NCBI GenBank assembly: GCA_008363385.1
Contig: RHKY01000010.1
Location: forward strand, 88,064-152,063
From: Acidobacteriota bacterium
GTDB taxonomy: Bacteria > Acidobacteriota > Thermoanaerobaculia > UBA5066
Reading direction: 5' to 3'
Length of the DNA: 64,000 bases
Shown here one piece after another: positions 1-7,474 of this stretch (position 1 is its first letter; each line of letters opens with the position of its first letter). The position numbers and the translations under genes were made by a program. The notes under the pieces were generated by a model that did no database searches, was not told the origin of the DNA, and saw nothing but the letters and a program-made list of their open reading frames with translations.

Positions 1-2
1 GT

Positions 3-764
3 TCCAACAGGTTGACTGACAACCGCGAAGAGGAGATGGCCGTGTACGACCTGCTCTACCACTACCTGGTCACGAATCAGGGCATGCCGTTGGGTCAGCA
101 GTTCCGAACAAGATGGAAGAACTGGGAGAAGGCGTGGTCCGACCGGGTCGATCCGCCAACGCAGCCTCCGGCAGACCGGAATCATGTCTACCAGCTGCTG
201 GTCAGCTCACCCGAGGGCCAACCGGCGAACACCCAGCTCAGCCGCATCCCATGGAACCAGTTGGGATACGGGTGGCAAACGGCGCTGGGCCCCGCGAAGA
301 GCAGCAAGAGCTGCAGCGAAGTGCTCCGGTTCTTCTTCGACAGGTACATGAAGCTGGATAGCCCCAGCCGATACTCCCTTCTGAAGCACAACGGCAACGA
401 CTTCGACAAGACGAGAGTCGAGAGAGCCTGCGACATGCTGGCCGAGAGGCTGAGGCAGAACAACCCCACCAGCATCGCCATCTGCTGGCCGACCACATCA
501 AACAGGAGTCAGAGGCTGGACCCCGAGTACATCAAACAAAACGGCTGGCCCCACGTTCTCGGCATCGTTGCTTGCGATAGCAGCAAGAGGAAGTTCCTCG
601 CGCTCGAGCCGTGGCCTGGGAACGCCACCGGCGCGGACTACCGCTCCTGCCGAACTTCGTTTCTCGCTGAAATCCAGTTCAATGCCGCGAAAGGAGTGTT
701 GGAATACACGAATGGCGTATCCGCGGTGAAGGGTTCCTGCGTTCTGGTCGTCAACGCTTTCTGA
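3..764 (+). CDS. Hypothetical protein, probably 5'-truncated by the window edge
   Basis: I do not recognise the product. The frame is open to the window edge; the first usable starts are TTG at 12 and ATG at 36, and neither has a clear Shine-Dalgarno, so the true start probably lies outside. The visible 250 residues look soluble, with no signal peptide or membrane span. Near residues 175-200 the protein reads WPHVLGIVACD followed by FLALEPWPG, which loosely resembles the His/Asn half of a C39-like papain-fold peptidase. No catalytic Cys can be assigned, so this is only a suggestion. Base composition is clearly lower in GC than the neighbours, with AT-ending codons, AGA and ACA, suggesting acquired DNA. 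Confidence 0.45.
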   Translation, partial: SNRLTDNREEEMAVYDLLYHYLVTNQGMPLGQQFRTRWKNWEKAWSDRVDPPTQPPADRNHVYQLLVSSPEGQPANTQLSRIPWNQLGYGWQTALGPAKSSKSCSEVLRFFFDRYMKLDSPSRYSLLKHNGNDFDKTRVERACDMLAERLRQNNPTSIAICWPTTSNRSQRLDPEYIKQNGWPHVLGIVACDSSKRKFLALEPWPGNATGADYRSCRTSFLAEIQFNAAKGVLEYTNGVSAVKGSCVLVVNAF

Positions 765-967
765 CCGCAAGGGTGTGACGAACTCCGTCCTTCCGGACCT
801 CGGAGTGATCGTCGTGGAGTGATCGTCGGTCGTCGGCACCCTGGAGGCGGCGATGGGCAAGCGCGGGGCGAGGCGGCCGGCGACGGGAGGAGCTCCGCGG
901 GGAGGGGGACGCTGCCGCGGACACGGAAGCCCTCCGGGTCGGATCCGCCCGGTGGCGGGCGGGGTCC
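765..967. other. Intergenic region with a 13-bp direct repeat
   Basis: No gene is seen. The sequence GGAGTGATCGTCG occurs at 802-814 and again at 816-828, separated by one base. The stretch lies exactly where lower-GC sequence to the left gives way to GC-rich native-looking sequence, so it may mark an island edge. No integrase or tRNA is visible to support an attachment site. Confidence 0.35.
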
Positions 968-2326
968 TCAGCGCCAGTAGCCGTTCACGTCCAGGACGAC
1001 GTGGAGAGGGGCGTCGGTGCCGGCCAGGAGCGTGACGCTCCCGCTGCCGTCGGCGGCGAGCGTGAGGACCGCGTTGTTGGCCCGGACCTTCCCCCCCGAT
1101 GTGTTGACGTTGCTCGTCCCCGACCAGGCCCCCTTCCCGGGGTAGGCCGCGAGCCAGCCCGAGGCGCCGAGGACGGTGAGGTTGGCGGAGACGGCGACGG
1201 TCCCTCCGGGCAGGCCGCAGGTCCCGGCGAGGACGACGGTGCGGGGGACGTCCGGCGAGAGGGCCGGCCCGGCCGACTCGCGCGTGTCGAGGGCCCGGCA
1301 CGGGGCGACGGTGTAGAACGAGGGACCCGGCCGCGGGCAGCCGCCGGTCCCCTTCCAGCAGTTGTAGGCCGCGTTGACCAGGGGGACCAGCTCGCCGGTC
1401 GCCTTCAGGCTGCCGGCCGGCGTCGGGTGGCTGTCGCCCCCGGCGGCGTAGGCCGAGAAGTCGTTGGCCACGGTCCGCGTGTGCTCGATCGCCCCGGAGC
1501 GGATCCGGTGGTGGTTCCCGTCGGCCCAGCCGAGGTCGTTCGTCTCAGGGTCGTCGGTCCGGGTGGCGCCCCCGTCGGAGGTCAGGACGTTGTAGAAGTC
1601 GAGGACGGCGACGTTGCGGAAGGGGTACGAGTCGAGCCAGTCGTTCACGAGCCAGCTCGCGAAGGCCCGGGCGTTGGCCGCCCGCGCCGCGTCCGTGTCG
1701 AACGAGCCGAGCGGCGGGGCCGTGACGACGACGAAGAGCTTGTCCGTCCGCGCGCCGAAGAAGTTCAGGAGCTCGCGGTAGATCCCCTTGGCGTTGGCGA
1801 CGGTCATGTGCTCGGAATAGGCGTCCTGCCCGCGGAGGGGGTTCGACTCGATCGGGGGGATCGGGTCGGAGGGGCTTCCCGTCAGGTTCGAGTTCGGGAA
1901 GCACGACTTGAACATCACGACCTGGTTCTCCCCGCCCGGGTCGGTGTCGAGACGGCTGTACCAGGAGTGCTGTTCGCTCTCGGCGAAGAGCTGGGCCGTG
2001 TAGGTGTCCCGGTTGGGGCCCGAGAACCAGCTGTACCAGTTGCCGAAGTCGGTGTGGTCCCCGATCGTCCCCCAGCCCGTGTCGACGTCGTCCGGCCCCC
2101 AGCCGTAGTTCGTGTCGCTGACGAAGTACGAGGCGTCGCGCAGCGCGATCCCGAGGTCCCCGTTGCCGTCCGTCAGCCAGTTCTCGCCGGTGGAGTGGTG
2201 GACGAAGACGAGCTTGACCGGGGAGCCGGGAGGGGCGGGGTTCGGGGCCGGCGGGGCGGGAGGCCCGCCCAGGAGGGGGAACGCGACCAGGAGGGCGAGA
2301 AGGTCGAGCCGAAGAAGAGCCCGCAT
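968..2326 (-). CDS. Secreted SGNH-hydrolase-like protein with Acidobacteriota C-terminal domain
   Basis: A 452-residue exported protein. Residues 1-20 form a signal peptide (MRALLRLDLLALLVAFPLLG) and a Pro-rich linker follows. The body begins KLVFVHHSTGENWL and later has KSCFPNSN and a histidine-containing SHPTPAG segment. This resembles SGNH/GDSL-like esterase folds, but I cannot confirm a catalytic triad. The last ~120 residues start YTVAPCRALDTRE and end VVLDVNGYW, a domain recurrent at the C-termini of secreted Acidobacteriota proteins. A TAGAAT hexamer (complement of 2376-2381) and a GGAGG near the ATG give a plausible promoter and ribosome site. Role unknown; probably acts on an extracellular ester or glycan. 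Confidence 0.7.
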   Translation of the reverse strand: MRALLRLDLLALLVAFPLLGGPPAPPAPNPAPPGSPVKLVFVHHSTGENWLTDGNGDLGIALRDASYFVSDTNYGWGPDDVDTGWGTIGDHTDFGNWYSWFSGPNRDTYTAQLFAESEQHSWYSRLDTDPGGENQVVMFKSCFPNSNLTGSPSDPIPPIESNPLRGQDAYSEHMTVANAKGIYRELLNFFGARTDKLFVVVTAPPLGSFDTDAARAANARAFASWLVNDWLDSYPFRNVAVLDFYNVLTSDGGATRTDDPETNDLGWADGNHHRIRSGAIEHTRTVANDFSAYAAGGDSHPTPAGSLKATGELVPLVNAAYNCWKGTGGCPRPGPSFYTVAPCRALDTRESAGPALSPDVPRTVVLAGTCGLPGGTVAVSANLTVLGASGWLAAYPGKGAWSGTSNVNTSGGKVRANNAVLTLAADGSGSVTLLAGTDAPLHVVLDVNGYWR

Positions 2327-2398
2327 CGAAACCTCCGGGCCGGACGCCGTCCGTCTCCTCCGCGTGGTCCGCGACGATTCTAGTCCCCGCCCGGGCCG

Positions 2399-3328
2399 TC
2401 AGCCGTGACGCCTCGGGGCGTCGAGGCGGGTCAGGCCGAGCCGGCGGGCCTCCTCGAACGCCTCGTCCAGCTCGCGCGACGTGGGCCTCCTGTCGAGCGG
2501 CGGGTGCTCGCGGGCCCGGAAGGCGGGGTGGTACTGGTCCATCAGGTTGAGGTACGTCCTCCGCGACACCTCGGTGGCGAGGAAACGCAGGACCGCCGCG
2601 GTCCCGGCGAGCCCCCCCGGCAGGACGAGGTGCCTCACGAGGAGGCCGCGGACGGCGAGCCCGTCCCCGTCGAGGACCAGGTCCCCGACCTGCCGGTGCA
2701 TCTCCCGGACGGCCGCGAAGGCGGCCTCGGGGTAGCCGGGGACCCCGGAGAGGCGCCGCGGGGTCGCCTCGTCGGCGTACTTCAGGTCCGGCATGTAGAC
2801 GTCGACGACGCCGTCCAGGAGGGCCAGGGCCTCGAGCGAGTCGTACCCCGAGGAGTTCCAGACGACCGGGATCGAGAGCCCCCGCTCGGCCGCGAGGAGG
2901 AGCGCCGAGAGGACCTGGGGGACGACGTGGCTCGGCGTGACGAGGTTCAGGTTGTGACAGCCGGACGCCGCGACGTCGAGGAAGACCCGGGCCAGCTCCT
3001 CGTCGGTCAGCTCCGGCCCCTCCAGCAGCTGGCTCGTCGTGAAGTTCTGGCAGAAGACGCAGCGCAGGCTGCAGCCGGAGAAGAAGACCGTTCCCGAGCC
3101 GAGCCGCCCGCGGAGGGGCGCCTCCTCGCCGTGGTGCGGGCCGTAGCTGGCGACGCGGGCCAGCGCCCCGGTCCGGCAGCCCGCGCTGGGCCCGGCGGTC
3201 CGGTCGGCGTGGCAGGCGCGGGGGCAGAGCGTGCAGTCCCCGAGGCGCGCGCGGGCCAGGCCCGCCCGCCGCCGCAGCTCGCCCCCTTCCAGGAGGGCTC
3301 GGTACGCGGGCGCGGGACGAGGGGGCAC
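2399..3328 (-). CDS. Radical SAM protein, PflA-like (COG1313 type)
   Basis: A 309-residue radical S-adenosylmethionine enzyme. The [4Fe-4S] motif CxxxCxxC is present as CSLRCVFC at about residues 90-97, followed by QNFTTSQ. An extra N-terminal cysteine cluster (CTLCPRAC, then GCR) resembles the COG1313/PflX group of pyruvate formate-lyase-activating-enzyme relatives. The DVYMPDLKYAD segment after the cluster is also typical of that group. Its substrate is unknown. The GTG start is chosen because an in-frame ATG just upstream is followed immediately by a stop. No glycyl-radical partner or AmmeMemoRadiSam gene lies nearby, so the role stays open. Confidence 0.85.
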   Translation of the reverse strand: MPPRPAPAYRALLEGGELRRRAGLARARLGDCTLCPRACHADRTAGPSAGCRTGALARVASYGPHHGEEAPLRGRLGSGTVFFSGCSLRCVFCQNFTTSQLLEGPELTDEELARVFLDVAASGCHNLNLVTPSHVVPQVLSALLLAAERGLSIPVVWNSSGYDSLEALALLDGVVDVYMPDLKYADEATPRRLSGVPGYPEAAFAAVREMHRQVGDLVLDGDGLAVRGLLVRHLVLPGGLAGTAAVLRFLATEVSRRTYLNLMDQYHPAFRAREHPPLDRRPTSRELDEAFEEARRLGLTRLDAPRRHG

Positions 3329-3456
3329 GCCTCACATCATCCCGCGGAGGCCGGCCGCGAGGTCGCCCGGCCGCGCGATAGACTCCCTCCGCCGGGGTCG
3401 AAGGGAACGGGCCCCGGGGCCGCCGGGACGCCGCGTCGACCGGGTGGGGGTGGGTG

Positions 3457-4326
3457 ATGAACTCGACCGGACTGAAGATCGAGGCCTCTCTGAAGGGCGG
3501 CGCGTTACCGCACGCCGGCGGCGCCGAGGAGCTGGTGCCGCTCGACCCGGACCACCCGGGGTTCAAGGACCCGGTGTACCGGGCCCGCCGCAACGAGATC
3601 GCCCGGCGCGCGCTGGAGTACCGCGAGGGGGACCCCCTCCCGTCCGTGGACTACACCGAGGCCGAGCAGGGGGTCTGGAGGACCGTCTGGGAGCACCTGG
3701 CCCCCCTCCACGAGGAGCGCGCCTGTCGCGAGTGGCTCGAGAGCTCGCGGGCGCTGGCCCTGCCGCGCGAGAGGGTCCCGCAGCTGGCGGAGGTCAACGA
3801 GTCGCTGCAGCGGGGGGCCGGCTTCCGGATGCTCCCCGTGGCGGGGCTCGTCTCGGGGCGGATGTTCCTCGGGATGATGGGCAAGGGGGTCTTCCTCTCC
3901 ACGCAGTACATGCGCCACCACACGGTGCCGCTCTACACGCCCGAGCCCGACGTCGTCCACGAGCTGGTCGGGCACGCCGCGAGCCTCTTCCACCCCGACG
4001 TGGTGAGGCTCTCCCGCCTCTTCGGGGAGGCCGCCTGGCGGGTGGACGACGAGACGATGAAGCGGCTCGAGTACGCCTACTGGTACACGCTCGAGTTCGG
4101 CGTCGTCGAGGAGGAGGGCGTCCTGAAGACTTACGGCGCCGGCCTCCTCTCCTCCTTCGGCGAGCTGGGGAGCTTCGCCACCCAGGCCGAGCTGAAGCCC
4201 CTCGACCTGGAGGTCTGCTCGCGCGTCCCGTACGACCCGACGCAGTACCAGAAGGTCCTCTTCGTCGCCCCGAGCTTCGCGAAGATGGTCGAGGACGTCT
4301 CGGCCTGGCTGACGTCGCTGGCCTGA
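3457..4326 (+). CDS. phhA: Aromatic amino acid hydroxylase (phenylalanine 4-monooxygenase family)
   Basis: A 289-residue non-heme iron, pterin-dependent hydroxylase, the usual length for bacterial single-domain enzymes. The core is clear: STQYMRHHTVPLYTPEPD, then HELVGH with two iron-binding histidines (about H168 and H173), and the third ligand Glu in YWYTLEFGV (about residue 213). Members convert Phe to Tyr, less often Trp to 5-hydroxytryptophan, so substrate is not settled by sequence alone. A GTG three bases upstream (3454) is an alternative start. A nitroreductase and a kynurenine formamidase follow on the same strand after a 315-bp gap, which hints at aromatic amino acid turnover. No pterin dehydratase gene is seen here. 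Confidence 0.88.
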   Translation: MNSTGLKIEASLKGGALPHAGGAEELVPLDPDHPGFKDPVYRARRNEIARRALEYREGDPLPSVDYTEAEQGVWRTVWEHLAPLHEERACREWLESSRALALPRERVPQLAEVNESLQRGAGFRMLPVAGLVSGRMFLGMMGKGVFLSTQYMRHHTVPLYTPEPDVVHELVGHAASLFHPDVVRLSRLFGEAAWRVDDETMKRLEYAYWYTLEFGVVEEEGVLKTYGAGLLSSFGELGSFATQAELKPLDLEVCSRVPYDPTQYQKVLFVAPSFAKMVEDVSAWLTSLA

Positions 4327-4629
4327 GGAGGCGCCGCCCCCGGGCGGCCCCGGGGCGACTCCGCCGAGAGGCTCTCGAGCCCCACCGGGGTCGTCGGCGT
4401 CGGTCGGAAACGGCCGGCGTCGAAGGAGGCCCTGATCGTCGATCCCGGGACCGGCGGTCGTGCGCGGGCGGGAACCGCCGTTCGCGAAGTCGAACGGAGG
4501 TCACCCGGAGCCCCGGCGAGCCCGAGGAGGGGGAGCCGGAGGCGTCGAGGAACCCACCCGCGATCCAGTCGACGGGGAAGAGCGCCTCGGGCGGGACTCG
4601 TTTCCGGGCGACGGGGCAGAGGGGCGAGG
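4327..4629. other. Intergenic stretch, nothing recognised
   Basis: About 300 GC-rich bases between the hydroxylase and the nitroreductase. Several short imperfect inverted repeats occur (for example GGCGGT and ACCGCC arms around 4454-4485), but no tRNA, riboswitch or credible small ORF was recognised. Confidence 0.4.
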
Positions 4630-4635
4630 GAGAAT
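4630..4635 (+). promoter_or_regulatory. Candidate -10 element for a leaderless nitroreductase mRNA
   Basis: GAGAAT lies exactly 6 nt before the ATG at 4642. The same geometry occurs before several other genes in this window. No convincing -35 is visible. A purine run (GAGGGAG) overlaps it and could instead act as a Shine-Dalgarno, so the reading is ambiguous. Confidence 0.35.
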
Positions 4636-4641
4636 CGCGGA

Positions 4642-5301
4642 ATGCCGTACACCCCCGTCCCGCTCCGCTTCGAGACGGTCCCCCCGGAGGAGACCCGACG
4701 CCGGGCGTTCTCCCTCCTCGAGGCGCTGAGGCCGAGGCGAAGCGTCCGCGACTTCGCTTCCGACCCGGTCCCCGACGAGGTGCTCGAGGCGCTCGTCGCC
4801 ACCGCCGCGCAGGCCCCGTCCGGCGCGAATCGCCAGCCGTGGCGGTTCGTCGTCGTCCGCGACCCGGCGACGAAGCGCCGGATCCGCGAGGCGGCCGAGA
4901 AGGAGGAGCGGGAGAGCTACGACCACCGGATGCCCCCCGCCTGGCGCGAGGCGCTCGAGCCTCTGGGGACCGACTGGAGGAAGCCGTTCCTCGAGGTGGC
5001 CCCCGCGCTCGTCGTCGCCTTCCGCAAGGACTGGGAGCTGGTCGGGGGCGAGCGGCGGAGCACCTACTACCCGAGCGAGTCGATCGGGATCGCCTGCGGC
5101 TTCCTGATCGCCGCGATCCACCTCGCCGGCCTGGCGACGCTGACGCACACCCCTTCGCCGATGAACTTCCTCGGCGAGATCCTCGGCGCGCGGCCCGGGG
5201 AGAAGGCCTACCTCCTCCTGCCGGTCGGCTACCCGGCGCCCGACGCCGTCGTCCCGGACGTGACGCGCAAGCCGCTCGAGGAGGTCCTGACGTGGGCCTG
5301 A
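4642..5301 (+). CDS. Nitroreductase-family FMN oxidoreductase
   Basis: A 219-residue flavoprotein of the nitroreductase superfamily. Typical landmarks are RRSVRDF near residue 32 (FMN phosphate/ribityl contact), the QAPSGANRQPWRFVVV block near residues 55-70, and a C-terminal GEKAYLLLPVGYP strand. The family uses NAD(P)H to reduce nitroaromatics, quinones or halogenated aromatics. The long insertion between the two halves and the THTPSPMNFL segment resemble the iodotyrosine dehalogenase-like branch; this is inference. Its TGA overlaps the GTG of the next gene, so it is probably co-translated with kynurenine formamidase. Confidence 0.85.
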   Translation: MPYTPVPLRFETVPPEETRRRAFSLLEALRPRRSVRDFASDPVPDEVLEALVATAAQAPSGANRQPWRFVVVRDPATKRRIREAAEKEERESYDHRMPPAWREALEPLGTDWRKPFLEVAPALVVAFRKDWELVGGERRSTYYPSESIGIACGFLIAAIHLAGLATLTHTPSPMNFLGEILGARPGEKAYLLLPVGYPAPDAVVPDVTRKPLEEVLTWA

Positions 5302-5954
5302 CCCGCGTCCTCGACCTGTCCCCCCCCGTCTCGCCGCGCCTGGCCGTGTGGCCCGGGGACGTGCCGTACCGGCGCGAGCCGACGCGGACGCTCGCGGGGG
5401 CCGAGGTGGCCGAGGAGTCGTCGATCGCCTCGACGCTCCACCTCGGCTCGCACGCCGACGCGCCGTCCCACGTCCTGGCGGGGGGCGCCCCGATCGACGC
5501 GATCCCGCCCGGGACGTACGTCGGCCTCTGTCAGGTCGTGGAGGCGCGCGTGGGGCCCGGCTCCCGAGTCTTCCCGCAGGACCTCCTCTCGCCCGTTGCG
5601 GCCCCGCGGGTCCTCGTCCGGACGGGGACGTACCCCGACCCGGAGCGCTTCACGACCGGCTTCGCCGGGCTCTCCGTGGAGCTCGCCGAGCACCTGGCCG
5701 GCCGGGGCGTCCTCCTCGTCGGGGTCGACACGCCCTCGGTCGACCCGTTCGACGACCCCACGCTGGCGGCGCACCGCTCGCTCGCCCGCCTGGGCCTGGT
5801 CTGGCTGGAGGGGCTGAGGCTCGACCGCGCCGCGCCGGGCCTCTACACGCTCGTGGCGGTCCCGCTCCGGCTCGAAGGGGCGGACGCCTCCCCGGTCCGG
5901 GCGCTCCTCCTCGACGCGCCGGAGGACCTCTCCGGGTCCGGCCCCGGCGCCTGA
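5292..5954 (+). CDS. kynB: Kynurenine formamidase (cyclase-like, metal-dependent)
   Basis: A 220-residue member of the KynB/cyclase family, which hydrolyses N-formyl-L-kynurenine to kynurenine and formate. The metal-binding signature HLGSHADAPSH is at about residues 47-57 (family form HxGTHxDAPxH), and the conserved DTPSVDP motif is present. Length fits the family. GTG is the start because it overlaps the preceding stop; the first residues VGLTRVLDLSPPVSP match the family N-terminus. The partner enzymes tryptophan 2,3-dioxygenase and kynureninase are not in the window, so a complete pathway cannot be shown. Confidence 0.88.
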   Translation: MGLTRVLDLSPPVSPRLAVWPGDVPYRREPTRTLAGAEVAEESSIASTLHLGSHADAPSHVLAGGAPIDAIPPGTYVGLCQVVEARVGPGSRVFPQDLLSPVAAPRVLVRTGTYPDPERFTTGFAGLSVELAEHLAGRGVLLVGVDTPSVDPFDDPTLAAHRSLARLGLVWLEGLRLDRAAPGLYTLVAVPLRLEGADASPVRALLLDAPEDLSGSGPGA

Positions 5955-5971
5955 CGCCTCGCGGCGCGGGC

Positions 5972-6331
5972 TCAGCCCGCGGGACGGGCACGCCAGCTCT
6001 GCCCGGCCACGCGCCAGGAGCCCTCCTCGAGCACGAGCTCGAAGCGCCCCTCCTGCAGGTCCGTCGCGAGCTCGACCGAGGCTCGCTCGCCGGAGCGCGC
6101 CACGGAGACGACGGTGAACTCCGCGGGCGCCAGGCGCGAGAGGATCGCGAGCTGCTCCTCGAAGCCGGGCGCGTCGACCTGCCTGGCGAGGTCCGCCGAG
6201 ACGGTCCGCCGGAGGGCCGGCACGTCCGAGCTCCTGAGGGCGTCGAGGTGGGCCGCGATCACCGCGGCTTCCGGGCTGTCGGCGGGGCTCTGGGCGGGGC
6301 CGTCGGCGGGAGATCCCTGATTCCCGGTCAT
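5972..6331 (-). CDS. Small NTF2-like hypothetical protein
   Basis: A 119-residue soluble protein without signal peptide. The pattern (AAHLDALRSSDVPALRRTV, then a strand-rich C-terminal half ending SWRVAGQSWRA) suggests an NTF2/SnoaL-like fold; function unknown. A TAGAAT hexamer (complement of 6337-6342) stands 5 nt before the ATG with no Shine-Dalgarno, suggesting a leaderless transcript. It converges with kynB and diverges from the amidase-actin operon. Confidence 0.65.
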   Translation of the reverse strand: MTGNQGSPADGPAQSPADSPEAAVIAAHLDALRSSDVPALRRTVSADLARQVDAPGFEEQLAILSRLAPAEFTVVSVARSGERASVELATDLQEGRFELVLEEGSWRVAGQSWRARPAG

Positions 6332-6378
6332 GAGCGATTCTAGCCGCCGCGGACCGGGTCTTCGGGCGCGGGGTGGAC

Positions 6379-6407
6379 GGGACAGGCGCCGAGGCCCACA
6401 CTATACG
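6379..6407 (+). promoter_or_regulatory. Candidate sigma-70-type promoter of the amidase-actin-SPOR operon
   Basis: GGGACA (6379-6384) is separated by exactly 17 bp from TATACG (6402-6407). Transcription would start near 6414, giving a leader of about 38 nt before the amidase ATG. It is the best-spaced promoter-like pair in the divergent region. Confidence 0.5.
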
Positions 6408-6451
6408 GTCGGGCGATCTCGGCCGCCGGTCGTGCCGCGCCCGCGAGTCGA

Positions 6452-7474
6452 ATGAAGGCCACCGCCAAGCTCAAGCGCGAGATCCTGAAGGGGGCGGTCC
6501 GGGAGAACCTCGAGCTCCTGGACGACAGGCGCTTCCTGAGGCGGCGGTTCCGCGGGCGCAGGTGGAGGGGCCCGGTGCGCGTCCTGGCTCTGGTCCTGGT
6601 GCCGGCCGCGCTCTTCGTCTCGATCAACGCGTTCTCCGGCGGAGGCTCCTCGACCCCGGAGGTCCTCGTCGTGGCGCCGGGAGAGCCGGTGCCGGCGACG
6701 GCCTCCCCGCTCCGAGCGCCGAGGCCGATCGCGCCGAGCACCTTCCGGCTCCGGGTCGCCCGGGTCGTCCTGGACCCGGGCCACGGCGGCGGGGACCCCG
6801 GGGCCTCGGCGGCCTGGGGGCTGACGGAGAAGGAGGTCACCCTCGACGTGGCGCTCCGGCTCTCGCGCCTGCTGGCCGAGGACGGCTTCGAGGTCTCGCT
6901 CACGCGCGACGCCGACCGGCGGATGCCCCTCTCCGAGCGGACGCGGCTGGCCAACGACCGCCGCGCCGACCTCTTCGTCTCGATCCACGTCAACTCGGCG
7001 CCGATGCCCGGGGTGCGCGGGGTCGAGACCTACTTCCTCGGAGCCGCGGAGGGCCCGGAGGAGGAGCGCCTCGCGGGGACGGAGAACGCGGAGTCGGGCT
7101 ATTCTCTGGCCGACTTCCGGAAGCTCCTGGAGGGGGTGTACGAGGACGTGCGGCAGGGGGAGTCCCGGCGGTTCGCCGGCGCGGTGCAGACGGGCCTGGT
7201 GAGCACCCTCCGCCCGGCCGACCCGCGCCTGCGCGACCGGGGGGTCAAGAGCGCCCCGTTCGTCGTCCTCGTCGGGACCCGCATGCCGGCGATCCTGGCG
7301 GAGGTGGGCTGCCTCTCCGACGAGGCCGAGGCCCGGCTGCTCGCGCGCGGGGACCACCGCGAGGCGATCGCCGAGGCCCTCCGGCGCGGCATCGGCGAGT
7401 ACGCCCGGTCGCCCGGGGCGGTCCAGGAGGAGCGGACCGAGAGCCACCAGAAGAAAGGACGGACGGCGGGATGA
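6452..7474 (+). CDS. N-acetylmuramoyl-L-alanine amidase (Amidase_3), membrane-anchored
   Basis: A 340-residue cell-wall hydrolase cleaving the amide between MurNAc and the stem peptide. Residues ~41-62 form a single membrane anchor (VLALVLVPAALFVSINAF). The zinc-dependent Amidase_3 domain spans ~105-320: VLDPGHGGGDPGA (zinc His), the Glu ligand in LTEKEVTLD, SIHVNSAP (second His), and a C-terminal catalytic Glu in LAEVGCLSDEAE. Unlike E. coli AmiB/AmiC it has no AMIN domain. The stop overlaps the ATG of the actin gene (ATGA), so the amidase is probably made together with the filament and the SPOR protein, suggesting septal or patterned wall cleavage. Confidence 0.92.
   Translation: MKATAKLKREILKGAVRENLELLDDRRFLRRRFRGRRWRGPVRVLALVLVPAALFVSINAFSGGGSSTPEVLVVAPGEPVPATASPLRAPRPIAPSTFRLRVARVVLDPGHGGGDPGASAAWGLTEKEVTLDVALRLSRLLAEDGFEVSLTRDADRRMPLSERTRLANDRRADLFVSIHVNSAPMPGVRGVETYFLGAAEGPEEERLAGTENAESGYSLADFRKLLEGVYEDVRQGESRRFAGAVQTGLVSTLRPADPRLRDRGVKSAPFVVLVGTRMPAILAEVGCLSDEAEARLLARGDHREAIAEALRRGIGEYARSPGAVQEERTESHQKKGRTAG

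Noticed and set aside
968-3593. Long open frames on the opposite strands of genes (for example 1001-2383 and 1545-3593)
   Set aside because: At this GC content antisense frames rarely contain stops; their proteins are Arg/Pro/Gly/Ala-rich low-complexity shadows of the genes kept here. The same applies to the long antisense frames throughout the window.
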